This document shows positions 1 to 8,115 of a stretch of 41,330 nt of DNA, piece by piece. The position numbers were made by a program, and so were the translations under genes. Under the pieces are notes generated by a model, which was given only the letters and a program-made list of their open reading frames with translations, had not been told where the DNA came from and searched no databases. The DNA lies in the NCBI RefSeq assembly GCF_000472545.1, contig NZ_AWZV01000042.1, positions 230-41,559 on the forward strand, in the 5' to 3' direction. The DNA comes from Burkholderia sp. WSM2232. GTDB taxonomy: Bacteria > Pseudomonadota > Gammaproteobacteria > Burkholderiales > Burkholderiaceae. Numbering within the stretch: position 1 is the stretch's first letter; every line of letters starts with the position of its first letter.

Positions 1-2
1 CC

Positions 3-53
3 GGCTCCGCCCCGGCCGGCTTCGCCGCCTGCGGGATGGTCTACCGTCAGTGA
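3..53 (+). CDS. 3' end of an upstream gene (partial, tentative)
   Basis: The frame starting at base 3 is open and reads ...AGFAACGMVYRQ before a TGA at 51-53. The composition looks like a plausible protein C-terminus, and the remaining 184 bases up to the esterase contain no other convincing gene. Only 16 residues are visible, so no family can be named. It could also be a chance open frame in GC-rich DNA. Confidence 0.3.
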   Translation, partial: GSAPAGFAACGMVYRQ

Positions 54-237
54 CGACAGCGGCTCCGGCGCCCGTCGTTCGCGCGGATGGCCGGCCGGAC
101 CCGCGGGGAGCAGCGACGAGGGGCGTCGTTGAGCCCGCTGCCCCGCTTCGCCTCCCCGCAAACCGCTTCGCGCCTGCAAGCTTCCTGCATGGACGGATTT
201 TTACGCTCGATCGGGTCAACCCCAATCGGACGCAGCC

Positions 238-1200
238 ATGTCGCTCGCTCCCAGCGTGCAACAGTTTCTCCTGCGACGCGCGAGCGCCGGCGCGCAGACC
301 TTCGACGCCATCGACGTGCGCGACGCGCGGCAGCGCTTTGCTTACTACACGCCGCTCGGTGACGTACCGCCGCGCGCGCTCGCAGCCGTCGAGGACCTCA
401 GCATCGAAACGCGCGACCACGCCCGGCTCGACGCGCGCATCTACTACCCCGCGCCGCCCTGCTGGGCCGATCCGCAACCGGCGCTGCTGTTCTTTCATTC
501 GGGCGGCTATGTGGTCGGCAGCATCGCGAGCGCCGACGCCCTATGCCGCACGCTCGCCGACGAAGCGGGTTGCGCGGTGGTCTCGGTCGGCTATCGTCTG
601 GCACCGGAAAATCGCTTCCCCCGCGCCGTCGACGATGCACTCGACGCGCTCCACTGGCTGCATCGCAACGCGGCTTCGCTCGCCGCCGACGGCACGCGGC
701 TTGCCGTCGGCGGCGAAAGCTCGGGCGCCACGCTCGCGGCGGTCTGCGCGGTCCACGCACGTGACAGCGGCATTCGCCTCGCGCTGCAACTGCTGGTCTA
801 TCCGGCGCTGTCGGCGGGAATGGAGACGCACGCGCATCGCCGCTACGGCGACGGCTATTTCCTGTCGCTCGACATCATCCGCTGGATCCAGCGGCATTAC
901 CTCGCCGACGCCGACGACCGCCGCGACTGGCGCTTTGCACCGCTCGACGGCGACCGCGACGCGCCGCGTGACTGGAGCTCACTTGCGCCCGCGTGGCTCG
1001 TCTCGGCGGAATACGACCCGCTGCAGGACGAGCACGCATGCTACGTCGACAAGCTCAGGCGCTATGGCAACGAGGCGAGCGTCGTCTATTACCCAGGCAT
1101 GATTCACGGCTTTTTCTCGATGGGCGGCATGATTCCCGAGGCATCGCTCGCGCATCGCGACGCTGCCCGCATGCTGCGCTCAGCGTTGCGCATCCCTTGA
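238..1200 (+). CDS. alpha/beta hydrolase, hormone-sensitive-lipase type esterase
   Basis: This 320-residue protein belongs to the alpha/beta hydrolase-3 (HSL/acetyl esterase) family, which hydrolyses short acyl or aryl esters in the cytoplasm. The oxyanion-hole motif appears as FFHSGGYVVGS near residue 85, a variant of the usual HGGG in which Ser replaces the first Gly. The nucleophile is in GGESSGATLAA near residue 160. The probable acid is the Asp in YDPLQDEHA and the catalytic His is in GMIHGFFSMGG near the C-terminus. Length is typical for the family and no signal peptide is present. The ATG at 238 precedes a clear domain start, although the ribosome site is weak. Its 3' end overlaps the opposite-strand transglycosylase by 21 bp. 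The substrate cannot be read from sequence. Confidence 0.88.
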   Translation: MSLAPSVQQFLLRRASAGAQTFDAIDVRDARQRFAYYTPLGDVPPRALAAVEDLSIETRDHARLDARIYYPAPPCWADPQPALLFFHSGGYVVGSIASADALCRTLADEAGCAVVSVGYRLAPENRFPRAVDDALDALHWLHRNAASLAADGTRLAVGGESSGATLAAVCAVHARDSGIRLALQLLVYPALSAGMETHAHRRYGDGYFLSLDIIRWIQRHYLADADDRRDWRFAPLDGDRDAPRDWSSLAPAWLVSAEYDPLQDEHACYVDKLRRYGNEASVVYYPGMIHGFFSMGGMIPEASLAHRDAARMLRSALRIP

Positions 1201-1755
1201 AGCGGACACGCGTTCGATCCCGCCAGCGCTTGCGCGCCGCTCGGGCAGCACGTTCCACGAACGCAGGATCGCCGCGATCTGCCGCGCGTAGCGATCGCGC
1301 AGTGCGGGCGTCGCCGAATGGTAGGCGCCCACCGCTGCCCACGTGTTGCCGTACTTCACGATCATCCGGCGCAATTGCCAGGCGGCGATGTAGATGTTCT
1401 TGCACGGTGCCATCAGTTCGGCCCGCGTAATGCCATAGCGCGACAGCGCGGCAAGATGGATCGAGTTGATCTGCATGACGCCGTAATCGGTCGAGCCGTT
1501 GGCGTTCGCATGCGTCGCGCCCGGCTGGTTGCGCGACTCCTGCCACGCAATCGCGCGCAGTATCAGCGGATTGACATGCTGATAGGCGGCGGCATCGTCG
1601 AAACAGTTTGCCCGCGCGGGCGCGGCCGCGCTCGCGGCGCAGGCAATCGCGATCCCGGCGGCATACGCATGCACGCGCGACGCGCAACGCCCGCGCCGAG
1701 CGCGCGCGTCAACGCGATCACTCGCGCGGAAGATGGAAGGAGTCAGCGTTGCCAT
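1180..1755 (-). CDS. lytic transglycosylase, SLT domain (IagB/IpgF-like)
   Basis: This is a small secreted muramidase-like protein that cleaves peptidoglycan glycan strands in the periplasm. After an N-terminal hydrophobic stretch ending in ARA, a likely signal-peptidase site, the mature part begins NCFDDAA. The SLT core follows with the catalytic Glu in AIAWQESRNQPGA, then YGVMQINS and the later AVGAYHSATP motif, the usual order in the IagB/IpgF/VirB1-like group. About 191 residues are coded from the ATG at 1755. An alternative ATG at 1785 is preceded by GGGG and would add ten residues, so the start is uncertain. No secretion-system genes lie nearby, so a housekeeping or orphan role is as likely as a specialised one. 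It ends inside the 3' end of the esterase gene. Confidence 0.85.
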   Translation of the reverse strand: MATLTPSIFRASDRVDARARRGRCASRVHAYAAGIAIACAASAAAPARANCFDDAAAYQHVNPLILRAIAWQESRNQPGATHANANGSTDYGVMQINSIHLAALSRYGITRAELMAPCKNIYIAAWQLRRMIVKYGNTWAAVGAYHSATPALRDRYARQIAAILRSWNVLPERRASAGGIERVSASRDAQR

Positions 1756-2003
1756 GAGAACGCGCGTTGCGAATGGGGCTCTCATCTTGCCCCGTGCGTC
1801 GCGCGCGACACGCTCTTCTCGCGAAACGGGGCGCGGCCAGGCGAAGCGCGCCGCCCGACTTCGCATTCCGTATTCCCTATTCCATCTGCGCAGATTTGCT
1901 TACGGCAAAAGATCGGTTCGTCAGGTCTACGCCGGCAGGTACGATGGCCTCGCGTATGCGCTTTTCTCGCGTTTCTCACGCGTTTCTCACTTTTCCGCCT
2001 GCC

Positions 2004-3005
2004 ATGTCCAAGATCAAGACACCGAACCACCGCCGCTCGTTCATCCAGCTTTCGCTGGGCGCCGCCGCGGCTGCGGCAGCCGTCGCCGCCGCGCCGCTCG
2101 CGACACCGCTCGCCTTCGCGCAGGCGCCGTCCAAAGGCGCGCCGCGCTCGCTGCGCATCGGCAACCAGAAGGGCTACCTGAATTTGCTCAAGGGTCGCGG
2201 CACACTGGAAAAGCGGCTTGCGCCGCTCAACGTTTCGGTGAGCTGGACCGAGTTCGCCGCGGGCCCGGTGCAACTCGAGGCGCTGAACGTGGGCTCGATC
2301 GATTTCGGCGATGTGGGCGAAGCGCCGCCCATCTTCGCGCAGGCCGCGGGTGCGCCGCTCGCCTACGTCGCGGCCACGGTGCCGCGCCCGCAATCCGAAG
2401 CCGTGCTGGTCCCGCCGGGCTCGGCTATCCATACCGTGGCGGACCTGAAGGGCAAGAAGATCGTCCTGAACCGGGGCAGCAACGTCCACTACTTTCTGGT
2501 CAAGCTGCTCCGGCAGCACGGCCTGCAATACGCTGACGTCAAGGTGGTGTTTCTCGCGCCCGCCGACGCGCGCGCCGCGTTCGAGCGCGCCTCGGTCGAC
2601 GCATGGGTCATCTGGGACCCGTTCCTTGCGGCCGCGCAGAAGTCGCTCGGCGCGCGCCTGCTCGCGGACGCGAGCGGCGTCGTCGGCAATCGCGGCTATT
2701 ACTTCTCGTCGCAGAGCTACGCGGCGAAGAATCCCGACGTGATCGGCATCGTGATCGAGGAAATCGAAAAGATCGACCAGTGGGGCAGCCGCAACAAGGA
2801 TCAGCTGTCGAGCGAACTGGCGCAGCTGTGGGGCCTGCCCAAAGCCGTGGTGGATGCCGTGGTGGCGCGCCAGCGGTTCGGCACGGAGCGCATCACGCGC
2901 GCCATTCTCGGCGAGCAGCAGCAAATTGCGGACGCGTTTCTCGACCTGGGCCTGATTCCGAAACAAGTGGACGTGCTGCGGGCCGGACCGCCAAATCTTG
3001 CTTGA
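2004..3005 (+). CDS. ssuA-like: aliphatic sulfonate ABC transporter substrate-binding protein (SsuA-like)
   Basis: This is a periplasmic solute-binding protein of the SsuA/TauA (NMT1-like) class that delivers organosulfonates to an ABC importer. The start at 2004 is followed by RRSFIQLSL and an Ala-rich hydrophobic run ending AFAQA, which resembles a twin-arginine signal peptide. The mature protein begins LRIGNQKGYLNLLKG and carries the family blocks EALNVGSIDFGDVGEAPP, DLKGKKIVLNRGSN and VDAWVIWDPFLAAAQ. Length (333 residues) is normal. An ATG at 1944, preceded by GGCAGG, is an alternative start that would add 20 residues. No permease (ssuC), ATPase (ssuB) or monooxygenase (ssuD) is adjacent, so it is an orphan in this window. 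The next gene downstream on the same strand is the SBP56 gene, 238 bp away. Confidence 0.88.
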   Translation: MSKIKTPNHRRSFIQLSLGAAAAAAAVAAAPLATPLAFAQAPSKGAPRSLRIGNQKGYLNLLKGRGTLEKRLAPLNVSVSWTEFAAGPVQLEALNVGSIDFGDVGEAPPIFAQAAGAPLAYVAATVPRPQSEAVLVPPGSAIHTVADLKGKKIVLNRGSNVHYFLVKLLRQHGLQYADVKVVFLAPADARAAFERASVDAWVIWDPFLAAAQKSLGARLLADASGVVGNRGYYFSSQSYAAKNPDVIGIVIEEIEKIDQWGSRNKDQLSSELAQLWGLPKAVVDAVVARQRFGTERITRAILGEQQQIADAFLDLGLIPKQVDVLRAGPPNLA

Positions 3006-3114
3006 CCGGCGGACCGCGCGCACAGCCGGGTCCATGCGGCGGCAAGCCGCAAATCATGCGGCTGGCGCTTAAAAGCGCGCTGCATCGAACGCGCGGCAAC
3101 CGCGTCAATGAAAA

Positions 3115-3216
3115 GCCCCGCGAAAGCTTGGGTTGCTCTCGGAAGAGCCGTGAACTACATCTAAAGCCGGGGCACGTCCGGTGCGTTCAGCGCGGCCTGG
3201 ACCGCGAGGGCCGCGC
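3115..3216 (+). promoter_or_regulatory. candidate structured 5' leader of the SBP56 gene
   Basis: Within the 238-bp spacer, GCCCCG (3115-3120) pairs with CGGGGC (3168-3173). These enclose a hairpin GCTCT (3135-3139) / AGAGC (3144-3148) with a CGGA loop. A second element, GCGCGGCC (3190-3197) with GGCCGCGC (3209-3216), forms an 8-bp stem ending 12-13 bases before the ribosome site. A short CGCGG-CAA-CCGCG hairpin lies just upstream. The pairing is seen directly; a regulatory function is inferred, and no known riboswitch class could be matched. Confidence 0.35.
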
Positions 3217-3243
3217 CCCGGCCACACAAAAGGAGACACCGTC

Positions 3244-4650
3244 ATGGGTATGCGCCCCGATCCCACCTTCCACGCGTCGCCCCGGCTCGCCATGGACGCA
3301 CCGGCGGAAGAATACGCGTACACGCTGTTGCTCAGCCCCGATTTCTCGCAGCCGGACGCGCTCGCCGTGATCGACGTGAAGCCCGGCTCGCCGACCTACA
3401 GCCAGGTGGTTCACACCGTGCCGGTGCCGAACAAGGGCGACGAATTCCACCACTTCGGCTGGAATGCCTGTTCGTCGGCGCTCTCGCCGCTTACGGGACA
3501 CGCCTTTCTGGAGCGGCGCTATCTGATCATTCCGGGCATGCGCTCGTCGCGCATTTACATCGTGGATACGAAGCCGCACCCCACCGAGGCGAAGATTCAC
3601 AAGATCATCGAGCCCGAGGAAATTTTCCGCAAGACGGGCTATTCGCGTCCACACACCGTGCATTGCGGACCAGAGGGCATTTACGTCAGCACGCTCGGCG
3701 GCGCAGGGCCGGACGGCACCGACGGGCCACCGGGCATCTTCATCATGGACTGCGAAACGTTCGAGGTGCTCGGCCGCTGGGAGATCGACCGCGGTCCGCA
3801 GCAGAAGCACTACGACTTCTGGTGGAACCTGCCGCGTGACTACATGGTGTCGAGCGAATGGGCGCTGCCGCCGCAATTCGAGAACGGCATCGTGGCCGAG
3901 GACCTGCTGGCGAACAAGTACGGACACGCGGTGCACTTCTGGGACCTGCGCGCGCGGCGCAACGTGCAGACGATAGATCTCGGCGCGAATCATCAGATGG
4001 CGCTCGAGGTGCGGCCCGCACACGATCCGAGCCGCGAGTACGGCTTTATCGGCGTGGTGGTCGACACGACCAGCCTGGAAGGCTCGATCTGGACCTGGTG
4101 GCGCGAAGGCGGACAGTTCCATATCGAGAAGACAGCGACCATCGCGCCCGAGCCCGCCGACCCCGCGTCGCTGCCGCCGTTGCTGCAAGGCTTCGGCGCG
4201 GTGCCGCCGCTCGTCACGGACATCGATCTTTCGATCGACGACAAATTCCTCTATGTCGCCTGCTGGGGCACCGGCGAAATGCGCCAATACGACGTGACGG
4301 AGCCGCGCAAGCCGAAGCTCGTGGGCTCTGTGCACGTTGGCGGGATCGTGCGGCGCACGCCGCATCCGAACGGCGAGTCGTTCGCGGGCGGCCCGCAGAT
4401 GGTGGAAATCAGCCGCGACGGCAAGCGGGTCTACTGGACCAATTCCCTCTACTCGACGTGGGACAACCAGTTCTATCCGAACGGCGTGCCCGCGGCACAG
4501 GTCATGGCGCATGCGGACCCGGCCGGCGGCCTCACGCTTGCCGACGATTTCTGGGTGAAGTTTCCCGACGGCTATCGTGCGCACCAGATTCGCCTGGAAG
4601 GCGGCGACTGCTCGACCGATTCGTTCTGCTACCCGTCGGTGGGCGTTTGA
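3244..4650 (+). CDS. selenium-binding protein 56 family, probable methanethiol oxidase
   Basis: This 468-residue protein matches the SBP56/SELENBP1 family over its full length. Bacterial members such as MtoX oxidise methanethiol to formaldehyde, hydrogen sulfide and hydrogen peroxide and need copper. Visible family blocks are HHFGWNACSSAL near residue 75 (the Cys at the selenium-binding position of SELENBP1), HTVHCGPEGIYVSTLGG, HTPHPNGESFAGGPQ-like sequence (RRTPHPNGESFAGGPQ), YWTNSLYSTWDNQFYP and the C-terminal RAHQIRLEGGDCSTDS. The ATG at 3244 is preceded by AGGAGA at suitable spacing. No export signal is seen, although some MtoX proteins are periplasmic. The downstream membrane gene overlaps its stop codon, so the two are probably translated together. 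Methanethiol as the substrate is inferred from the family. Confidence 0.9.
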   Translation: MGMRPDPTFHASPRLAMDAPAEEYAYTLLLSPDFSQPDALAVIDVKPGSPTYSQVVHTVPVPNKGDEFHHFGWNACSSALSPLTGHAFLERRYLIIPGMRSSRIYIVDTKPHPTEAKIHKIIEPEEIFRKTGYSRPHTVHCGPEGIYVSTLGGAGPDGTDGPPGIFIMDCETFEVLGRWEIDRGPQQKHYDFWWNLPRDYMVSSEWALPPQFENGIVAEDLLANKYGHAVHFWDLRARRNVQTIDLGANHQMALEVRPAHDPSREYGFIGVVVDTTSLEGSIWTWWREGGQFHIEKTATIAPEPADPASLPPLLQGFGAVPPLVTDIDLSIDDKFLYVACWGTGEMRQYDVTEPRKPKLVGSVHVGGIVRRTPHPNGESFAGGPQMVEISRDGKRVYWTNSLYSTWDNQFYPNGVPAAQVMAHADPAGGLTLADDFWVKFPDGYRAHQIRLEGGDCSTDSFCYPSVGV

Positions 4651-5321
4651 GCGCAAGCTGGTCGCAGGCGGGACTGTGGCTCGCGGTCGTGGCAAGCGGT
4701 TGTTATCACGGCGTCAATCCGGCGATGGGCTGGCCGCTCGCCGTATCGAACGCGCTGTTGCAGAGGAAAGCGTCCGCGCTGCTGGGCGCGCTTTGCTGGC
4801 TCGCCGCCGGACATCTGCTCGCCATCGTGTTGATGATGCTGCCGTTCGCCGTGCTGGGCATGCTGCTCGCGTGGCAGCGCGAGATCCAGGCGGGTGCGAG
4901 TGCGCTCGTCATCGGCTTCGGCGTTCTTCTGCTGCTGTGGCGGCGTCATCCGCGGGTTCTTGCGCGCATTGCGCCGTCGCGGCTCGCGCTGTGGTCGTTC
5001 ACGATTGCGCTTGCCCACGGCGCCGGACTGATGCTGGTGCCGATCTACCTCGGCCTTTGCCGGGCCGACGAGCTTGACCGCGCGCATCAGGCCGCGCAGG
5101 CTCTGATGCAGTCGCGGCTTGGCATGGCGCTCGCCGTGTCAGGCGTGCATGCCGCCACGATGATGCTGGCGGGCGGCGTCATTGCGTGGCTCGTCTACCG
5201 TTATCTGGGGCTCAGATTCGTGTCGCGCAGCTGGTTCAATCTGGACACGGTGTGGGCCTGCAGTTTCATCGTAGTCGGCGCGCTCGCGCTGCTGCTGAAT
5301 GCGAGCGACTTTTCGCGGTGA
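4647..5321 (+). CDS. polytopic membrane protein with intramembrane histidines, unknown function
   Basis: The best start is a TTG at 4647 that overlaps the SBP56 stop (TTGA). This gives about 224 residues, with no SBP56-frame continuation and a good hydrophobic pattern from the start. Five to six membrane segments can be drawn at roughly residues 8-30, 45-75, 83-98, 113-137, 160-188 and 198-215. Histidines sit inside or at the edge of four of them: H21 in GCYHGVNPAMGW, H56 in AAGHLLAI, H124 in ALAHGAGLMLVP and H168 in SGVHAATMML. The general look recalls small metal-exporter-like folds such as NicO/UreH, but a firm family assignment was not possible. Coupling to SBP56 suggests a role in its metal supply or substrate handling, which is inference. 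Confidence 0.75.
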   Translation: MSASWSQAGLWLAVVASGCYHGVNPAMGWPLAVSNALLQRKASALLGALCWLAAGHLLAIVLMMLPFAVLGMLLAWQREIQAGASALVIGFGVLLLLWRRHPRVLARIAPSRLALWSFTIALAHGAGLMLVPIYLGLCRADELDRAHQAAQALMQSRLGMALAVSGVHAATMMLAGGVIAWLVYRYLGLRFVSRSWFNLDTVWACSFIVVGALALLLNASDFSR

Positions 5322-5400
5322 TGAAGGGACGGGACGGCACGCGCGCCGCCCCGTGCGCCAGGTTCATCAAACTGCGCGGCCTGCGGCCCCATCCTGCGCC

Positions 5401-5436
5401 ATGCGTGCCATGCGTGCCATGCGTGCCATGCGTGAG
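5401..5436. repeat. 9-bp tandem repeat (ATGCGTGCC), about 4 copies with degenerate tail
   Basis: Four head-to-tail 9-bp units begin at 5401, 5410, 5419 and 5428, followed by decayed copies up to about 5480. They lie in the 171-bp spacer between two convergent genes. The repeat is related to the 9-bp array at 11195, differing by transitions. Confidence 0.85.
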
Positions 5437-5492
5437 AGATGCGCGAAATGCGCCATACGTGCGATATGCGCGATATAGGGGCGATACGCGCG

Positions 5493-5726
5493 CTACTCCA
5501 CGTTCGACGCCTCGCGCATGACAGCCGACACGCTGTCGAAGCTACGGTCAGCCATGCGTTTAAGCACGGCGAGCACTTCGCCATCCGCGCCGTTGCGTTG
5601 CGCGAGTTCGACGAGCTTGTCGCGCGTGGTCGGAAACTGAGCGCCTTCGAGCGCACGCGTAATTTCGTCGGGACGCGGTTCGTCGGGGTGCCGGTGGTTT
5701 TGCGAGCGAGCGGGATGCTGAGCCAT
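5493..5726 (-). CDS. DUF2795 domain protein
   Basis: This small cytoplasmic protein (77 residues) has the DUF2795 pattern: a helical domain with RPDEITRALEGAQFPTTRDKLVELAQRNGA followed by EVLAVLKRMADRSFDSVSAVM, shown here in two halves. The domain is common as a stand-alone small protein in proteobacteria and actinobacteria and has no assigned biochemical role. Three in-frame ATGs exist. The one at 5726 is chosen because AAGGAG lies six bases upstream, while the same AAGGAG almost touches the ATG at 5732. The N-terminus (AQHPARSQNHRHPDEP) is rich in His, Pro and Asn and probably flexible. It converges on the membrane protein across a repeat-containing spacer. Confidence 0.85.
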   Translation of the reverse strand: MAQHPARSQNHRHPDEPRPDEITRALEGAQFPTTRDKLVELAQRNGADGEVLAVLKRMADRSFDSVSAVMREASNVE

Positions 5727-5876
5727 ATTCATCTCCTTGACGGTGAAAAATGCTTCGTCACCGTGATTTCGCATAACGTGTGCCGCGCTCGTTTTTCCGC
5801 ATCAAGTTGTTATGTAAGCTGCCGTTAATCTTGTCGATGTTCCAGGACAGATTCACGCGAACCTACAGAGACAACT

Positions 5877-7907
5877 ATGCACTTTCTGCGCGCACCGGGC
5901 GCTTTTACCGCCTTTCTCGCCGTGTTGCCGATTGCCCTCGCCGGCTGCGGCGGTGCGGCCAACCAGCAGCCTTCCATCAGCGGCAGCGTCTATCTCGGGC
6001 CGGTTGCGGGCGCGAACGTCGCGGCTTATGCGATCGACTCGAACGGACACGCTGCGGCGACGCCCGTTGCCACCATCGTCACCGACGCCAATGGTCACTT
6101 CGTGTTGCCGCGCGCGCTGCATTGGCCGCTGCTGGTGCGCGCGAGCGGCGGCAGCTATACCGAGGAAGCGACCGGCGCGAGCGCCTCTGCCGGTCAGGCT
6201 GAGTTGACGGCGGTATATGTCAGCGAACCGTCGAGCATGGTCATCACGCCCTACTCCACCGCCGTCGTTGCCGACGCGATGGCCGCCGGCGGCCTAACCG
6301 CGTCGAACGTGGCGGCAGCATCGGCGCGCCTGTCGGCGTTTCTCGGCGGCATCGATCCGCAGCAGACCGCGCCCGCGTTCGTCGCGCCTGGCGCCACTGC
6401 GGGCGCGCTCACAGACGGCAACCGCATGGCCCTCGCGCTTGGCGCGGAGTCGCAAAGCCGGGCCGACAACGACACAAGCGTCGCGGCCAGCGTGCAACAT
6501 ATCGTCGCGCAGGCGGCGAAAGGCGACACGCTCGCCGCCTGTCACGCCGGAGCGGGCGACGTTGCCGCGGACGGCTCGCTCGCCGCGCCCGCCGACGACA
6601 CCTGTCATATCAGCAGCGGCGCCGCGAACTTCGCGGCGAATCCGCTTAACCGCTCGGGCGTCACGACGCTCTCGATGCTCGGCACCACCGCGGCATCCGG
6701 CCCGCAGACGGCCAGCGCGTCGGCCAACGCGTGCGGCGACCGCGTCGCCTTGCTCGAGCAGAACCGCTGGCTTTTCGAGGGCCGCAAGAACAGCGTGCAG
6801 GCGTCGCTCGTACCGGGCATGACGAGCAGCAACTGGTCGACCTATCCGACCGCCAGCACGTGGGGCCCTCATGCGGCGATCTATGGCACGATCTCGGCGC
6901 CGTCGGCCTGCACGAATCTCGACACGTTCCGGCGCGAGCTCGTGATGGCGATCGAGAACTACTGGGTCGACCAGAATCTCAACTACTGCCACCACCACAT
7001 ACCGGGCTGGACCCCGCCCGAAAACACCGCGAGCACGGACTATCGCGATTCGTCGGCGGGCAGCACGAGCGGCAGCTCGTCCGATCCGCATTCGCCGAAA
7101 ATGACCTGCACCGCGCAGCGCGGCGCCGACGGTTCGCAAAGCGTGCAGACCTCCACTGCGCAAACGCCGGCTGTGATCGGCACGGCGCTCATGTGGAACG
7201 GCGCGGACTGCTCGAACTTCACGTCGTGGGTGTACAACTTCGCGGGGCTCGCAACCAATCAGTTGTCCGGCGCAATCGGCGTGCAGGCGTGCAGCACGCC
7301 GGCTTCGGGCACGGACCCGCTGACGGGCGTGCTGCTCGACATCAATCGCGGCAATCTGTCGAGCATGGAGCAATACCTGCTGCCGGGCGACCTGCTCTAC
7401 ATCACGCAGAAAGACACGGTGGGCAGCGGCAGTTTCGCCGCCGACTACAAGCTCGCGCACGTGATTACGTGGACCGGCAAGCGCTTTAGCGACCTGCAGG
7501 CTGGCGCGGACCGCGCGAAATACGACCTGAGCCGCATCGGCCAGCCGGATTCGCGCCTGGGCGGCGACTTTCTCGCGCTGCTCGGCCCGACCGACACAGC
7601 AGCGAACCTGGGTCAGCCGGGGCACGATCCGTGGATGATCATCGACAGCCACTACGCCGGTCCTGCTTATCGGCCGTTTCTCGGCTGGTATGCGGAGCGC
7701 CTGTCGCACGTGCGCCGCATCGTCGGTGCGGATCAGGTCGCGAACAATCCGCATCTGGCCGACTACGTGATCAAGCCTTTGCCGCCGACTCGCAAAGGGT
7801 GGCTGACGCTCGCCTCGAAGCACGCGAACGCAACGGCCACGAGCGGCTTCCGGCTCATCTACCAGACGAGCGGCACGCAGTCGTGCTACCAGGCGGGCAC
7901 GCCTTGA
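5877..7907 (+). CDS. large lipoprotein with probable NlpC/P60-like cysteine peptidase domain
   Basis: The 676-residue product starts with a lipoprotein signal (PIALAGCGG, lipid Cys near residue 24), so it should be anchored in the envelope. Residues 30-110 look like a carboxypeptidase-regulatory-like beta domain (SGSVYLGPVAGANVAAYA, then TDANGHFVLP). The middle is low-complexity and Ala-rich. In the C-terminal third, DCSNFTSWVYN resembles the DCSGF nucleophile motif of NlpC/P60 and CHAP-type peptidases. It is followed by LPGDLLYI and then KLAHVITWTGK, where the His fits the second catalytic position, and by IDSHYAGPAYRPF. Peptidoglycan or peptide amide hydrolysis is therefore plausible but inferred from three motifs in the right order. 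Several Cys residues suggest disulfides. A strong hairpin follows the stop codon, and no operon partner is seen. Confidence 0.8.
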   Translation: MHFLRAPGAFTAFLAVLPIALAGCGGAANQQPSISGSVYLGPVAGANVAAYAIDSNGHAAATPVATIVTDANGHFVLPRALHWPLLVRASGGSYTEEATGASASAGQAELTAVYVSEPSSMVITPYSTAVVADAMAAGGLTASNVAAASARLSAFLGGIDPQQTAPAFVAPGATAGALTDGNRMALALGAESQSRADNDTSVAASVQHIVAQAAKGDTLAACHAGAGDVAADGSLAAPADDTCHISSGAANFAANPLNRSGVTTLSMLGTTAASGPQTASASANACGDRVALLEQNRWLFEGRKNSVQASLVPGMTSSNWSTYPTASTWGPHAAIYGTISAPSACTNLDTFRRELVMAIENYWVDQNLNYCHHHIPGWTPPENTASTDYRDSSAGSTSGSSSDPHSPKMTCTAQRGADGSQSVQTSTAQTPAVIGTALMWNGADCSNFTSWVYNFAGLATNQLSGAIGVQACSTPASGTDPLTGVLLDINRGNLSSMEQYLLPGDLLYITQKDTVGSGSFAADYKLAHVITWTGKRFSDLQAGADRAKYDLSRIGQPDSRLGGDFLALLGPTDTAANLGQPGHDPWMIIDSHYAGPAYRPFLGWYAERLSHVRRIVGADQVANNPHLADYVIKPLPPTRKGWLTLASKHANATATSGFRLIYQTSGTQSCYQAGTP

Positions 7908-7922
7908 AGGCATAGCGCGTCG

Positions 7923-7969
7923 CGCCGGCGTAACCCGCATCGTCTGACGATAGCGGCGTTACGCCGGCG
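7923..7969. terminator. long near-perfect hairpin, probable transcription terminator
   Basis: CGCCGGCGTAAC (7923-7934) pairs with GTTACGCCGGCG (7958-7969). Inside, CCGC (7935-7938) pairs with GCGG (7953-7956) and ATCGT (7939-7943) with ACGAT (7947-7951), leaving a 3-base loop and two single-base bulges. That makes 21 base pairs starting 15 bases after the lipoprotein stop. The tail AAAATTT is only partly T-rich, so it may act as a weak terminator or as an RNA-stabilising hairpin. Confidence 0.65.
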
Positions 7970-8115
7970 AAAATTTCAACCGGCGTAGAGCAAATACACG
8001 CCGCGCTGCGCATCCTGATGCGGCTAGCGCTGTCGCACGCGGTACAACGCGGGGGCCCGGGGGACTATGGAACGGCATTTGCATGCCGGTTGCCATTGAC
8101 TTCTGCCGACTGGTT

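Noticed and set aside
3060..3180. SAM or cobalamin riboswitch suggested by GGCAACC near a sulfur-related gene
   Set aside because: The surrounding consensus helices of those classes are missing; only generic hairpins could be drawn.
3858..4646. Upstream part of the 487-residue frame leading into the membrane protein
   Set aside because: It is an out-of-frame shadow of the SBP56 gene; the hydrophobic protein begins at the TTG overlapping the SBP56 stop.
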